64,000 nucleotides of DNA from CAWJJM01 sp963843275 (GTDB taxonomy: Bacteria; Acidobacteriota; Thermoanaerobaculia; Multivoradales; JBCCEF01). The DNA lies in NCBI GenBank assembly GCA_963843275.1, contig CAWJJM010000010.1:372001-436000 (forward strand), written 5' to 3'. A program made the translations under genes and the position numbers. Every line of letters begins with the position of its first letter. Within the stretch, counting starts at the first letter, position 1. Of this stretch, positions 62,741 through 64,000 are shown in pieces. The notes under the pieces were generated by a model. The model had not been told where the DNA came from and searched no databases. It saw only the letters and a list, made by a program, of their open reading frames with translations.

Positions 62741-63979
62741 ATGCGCGACGGCGATCGGGGAGCGCCGGCGGCGGGCCGGGAGCCGGCGGTCGTCATCGTC
62801 AACCAGCACGGCGACAACCGGGGCGACGAGGCCGCGATGCGGGCCATGGTTCGGCGCATCGCCGCCGAGCTTCCCGGCTGCCGGTTCACCGTGGTCCACC
62901 AGTTCGCCGACCCTGGAAGCGAGGTCGATCCGGGCGTCCCCGTCACCTACCTGCCGCTCCGCCTCCCGGCGATCGAGGCCGCCCGGCTGGTGCTCTTTGC
63001 GGCGCTCCGCGCGGCGGGGCTCGAGGTCCGGCGCCTCCCCGGCCGTCGGGGACGGCGCGTGGTCGAGGCCTACCGCCGCGCCCGCCTGGTCGTCTCCGCC
63101 CCCGGCGGGCCCTACTTCGGCGACACCTACTCGAACCACGAGGTCGTCCACTGGTTCTACGTCTGGCTGGCGGTGGCGCTGTCGCGCCCGGTGGTCCTGT
63201 ACGCTCCCTCGGTGGGCCCGTTCCGGCACCGGCTGCTCAACCCGTTGCGCAGGCGGGGCTTCCGCTGGTTCGAGTCGGTCACCCTGCGGGAGGAGATCTC
63301 CGCCGGGATGCTCCGGGAGCTCACCGGCGGCACGGTGCCGGCCGAGGTCACCGCCGACTCGGCGCTCCAGGAGGGGTCGGCGACCGCTTCCCGCGACGGG
63401 TGGGTCCCGGACGGAGACCCGGGCCTGCTGCTGGTGGTCTCGGTCCGTCGCCCCGGCGGCGGGCGCGACGCCGCGCACGACGACGCCGTCGTCGCCGCCC
63501 TCCGGGCCGCTTGCCGCCGGGTCCGGCTCCACGTCGTCTTCCTGCCCCAGCTCCACGGCCCCCGCCACCGCGACCAGCCGTACCTCGAAGCGCTGGCGCG
63601 CCGGGTGGAGGGCGCCGCCTCGGTGCGGGTCGTCGCGGAGGACCGCCTCGACAGCGACGGCCAGCGGGCGCTCGTCGCCGCCGCCGACCTGGTGATCGCC
63701 GGCCGCTACCACCCCGCAGTGTTCTCCGTGGCGGCCGCCACGCCGGTTCTCGTCATCCCCTACGAGCACAAGGCTTGGGGGCTGGCCGAGGCGGCGGGGA
63801 TCGACGCGTGGGCGGTGGACGTCAGCGAAGCCGCCGGCGACCGGCTGGCGGTCGCCCTCGACCGACTGCTCGATTCCCTCGACGAGGTCCGGGGGCGGAT
63901 CGAGGCACGCCGCGACGGCCTGGTGCGCGCCGCCCGCCGCAGCACCGCGGTGGCCCTCGCAGCGCTGGGGGGACCCTGA
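62741..63979 (+). CDS. Polysaccharide pyruvyl transferase family protein
   Basis: 412 residues. VVIVNQHGDNRGDEAAMRAM at the N-terminus, VVSAPGGPYFGDTYSNHEVV, RPVVLYAPSVGPFRHRLLNP, SVTLREEISAGMLREL and the C-terminal ADLVIAGRYHPAVFSVAAAT with VLVIPYEHKAWGLAEAAGI. This is the PS_pyruv_trans/CsaB pattern, which adds pyruvate ketals from phosphoenolpyruvate to exopolysaccharide or cell-wall sugars. It lies 15 bases after the GT2 gene and 1 base before the next start. Family is clear, but substrate is not. Confidence 0.88.
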   Translation: MRDGDRGAPAAGREPAVVIVNQHGDNRGDEAAMRAMVRRIAAELPGCRFTVVHQFADPGSEVDPGVPVTYLPLRLPAIEAARLVLFAALRAAGLEVRRLPGRRGRRVVEAYRRARLVVSAPGGPYFGDTYSNHEVVHWFYVWLAVALSRPVVLYAPSVGPFRHRLLNPLRRRGFRWFESVTLREEISAGMLRELTGGTVPAEVTADSALQEGSATASRDGWVPDGDPGLLLVVSVRRPGGGRDAAHDDAVVAALRAACRRVRLHVVFLPQLHGPRHRDQPYLEALARRVEGAASVRVVAEDRLDSDGQRALVAAADLVIAGRYHPAVFSVAAATPVLVIPYEHKAWGLAEAAGIDAWAVDVSEAAGDRLAVALDRLLDSLDEVRGRIEARRDGLVRAARRSTAVALAALGGP

Positions 63980-63980
63980 C

Positions 63981-64000
63981 GTGCACGTTCTCGCCGCCGT
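63981..64000 (+). CDS. Start of a further gene of the glycan locus (3' partial)
   Basis: A GTG one base after the pyruvyl transferase stop opens a frame coding VHVLAA before the window ends. The spacing and the M-H-V-L type start suggest a following gene, perhaps a GT-B glycosyltransferase, but six codons cannot identify it. Confidence 0.35.

Overview
The window is very GC-rich and gene-dense bacterial chromosome, with mostly short gaps and many 1-4 base start/stop overlaps. It encodes an outer membrane and diderm machinery (OmpA-type barrel protein, TonB/ExbB/ExbD, type IV pili, a Tat-signal protein, lipoprotein signals). The gene mix includes an HRD-VSPQN Ser/Thr kinase, a DUF4388 protein, a MXAN_5187-type protein, PilY1, SelA and YebC-RuvC. 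It points to a Gram-negative lineage such as Acidobacteriota (Thermoanaerobaculia/Polarisedimenticolia-like) or Myxococcota-like bacteria; I cannot decide between them from sequence alone. I recognised no rRNA, tRNA, CRISPR array, insertion sequence or phage gene, and no gene-free stretch exceeds about 300 bases.

Layout. 1-4.8 kb: end of rlmN, pgeF, an SGNH esterase lipoprotein, gatB, ftsE, ftsX. 4.8-12.4 kb: an OmpA-domain protein, a predicted outer-membrane barrel, and an operon read right to left (exbB, exbD, exbD, tonB, DUF4388, TPR), the TPR gene also having its own sigma-54-type promoter. 12.6-13.9 kb: ruvC and yebC. 14.1-17.1 kb: a large membrane Ser/Thr kinase with a degenerate receiver domain. 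17.3-23.4 kb: a small coiled-coil gene, accD, folC, glyA, a Lys/Ala-rich protein and an acyl-CoA carboxylase beta subunit. 23.4-29.1 kb: a Tat-exported DUF362 protein overlapping a squalene-cyclase-like protein, the tldD-pmbA pair, ychF. 29.1-33.4 kb: a TPR protein, a MXAN_5187-like protein, selA and an NtrC-type regulator.

33.4-48.8 kb is a type IV pilus region read right to left. It has a major pilin with its own sigma-54 promoter, upstream dyad and terminator, flanked by two M20 peptidases. A methyltransferase, prepilin peptidase, PilS-like sensor kinase, fimT, pilV, pilW, pilX, pilY1 and an FxLYD protein follow. The NtrC-type regulator at 32 kb is a plausible partner of the sensor kinase and of the sigma-54 promoters.

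49-64 kb looks like a surface-glycan or lipid-linked saccharide locus: DegT aminotransferase, three GT-C-like polytopic membrane proteins, a second DUF362 protein, a UPF0104/LPG-synthase-like membrane protein, GT4 and GT2 glycosyltransferases, a methyltransferase and a polysaccharide pyruvyl transferase, with one divergent periplasmic protein of unknown role.

A strong technical signal runs through the window. At least six conserved genes (gatB, exbB, the MXAN_5187-like gene, the prepilin peptidase, one M20 peptidase, the UPF0104 gene) are broken by single-base indels, and a GT-C gene lacks both a usable start and a stop. Because otherwise well-conserved, including core, genes are hit, sequencing or assembly indels are the likeliest cause.
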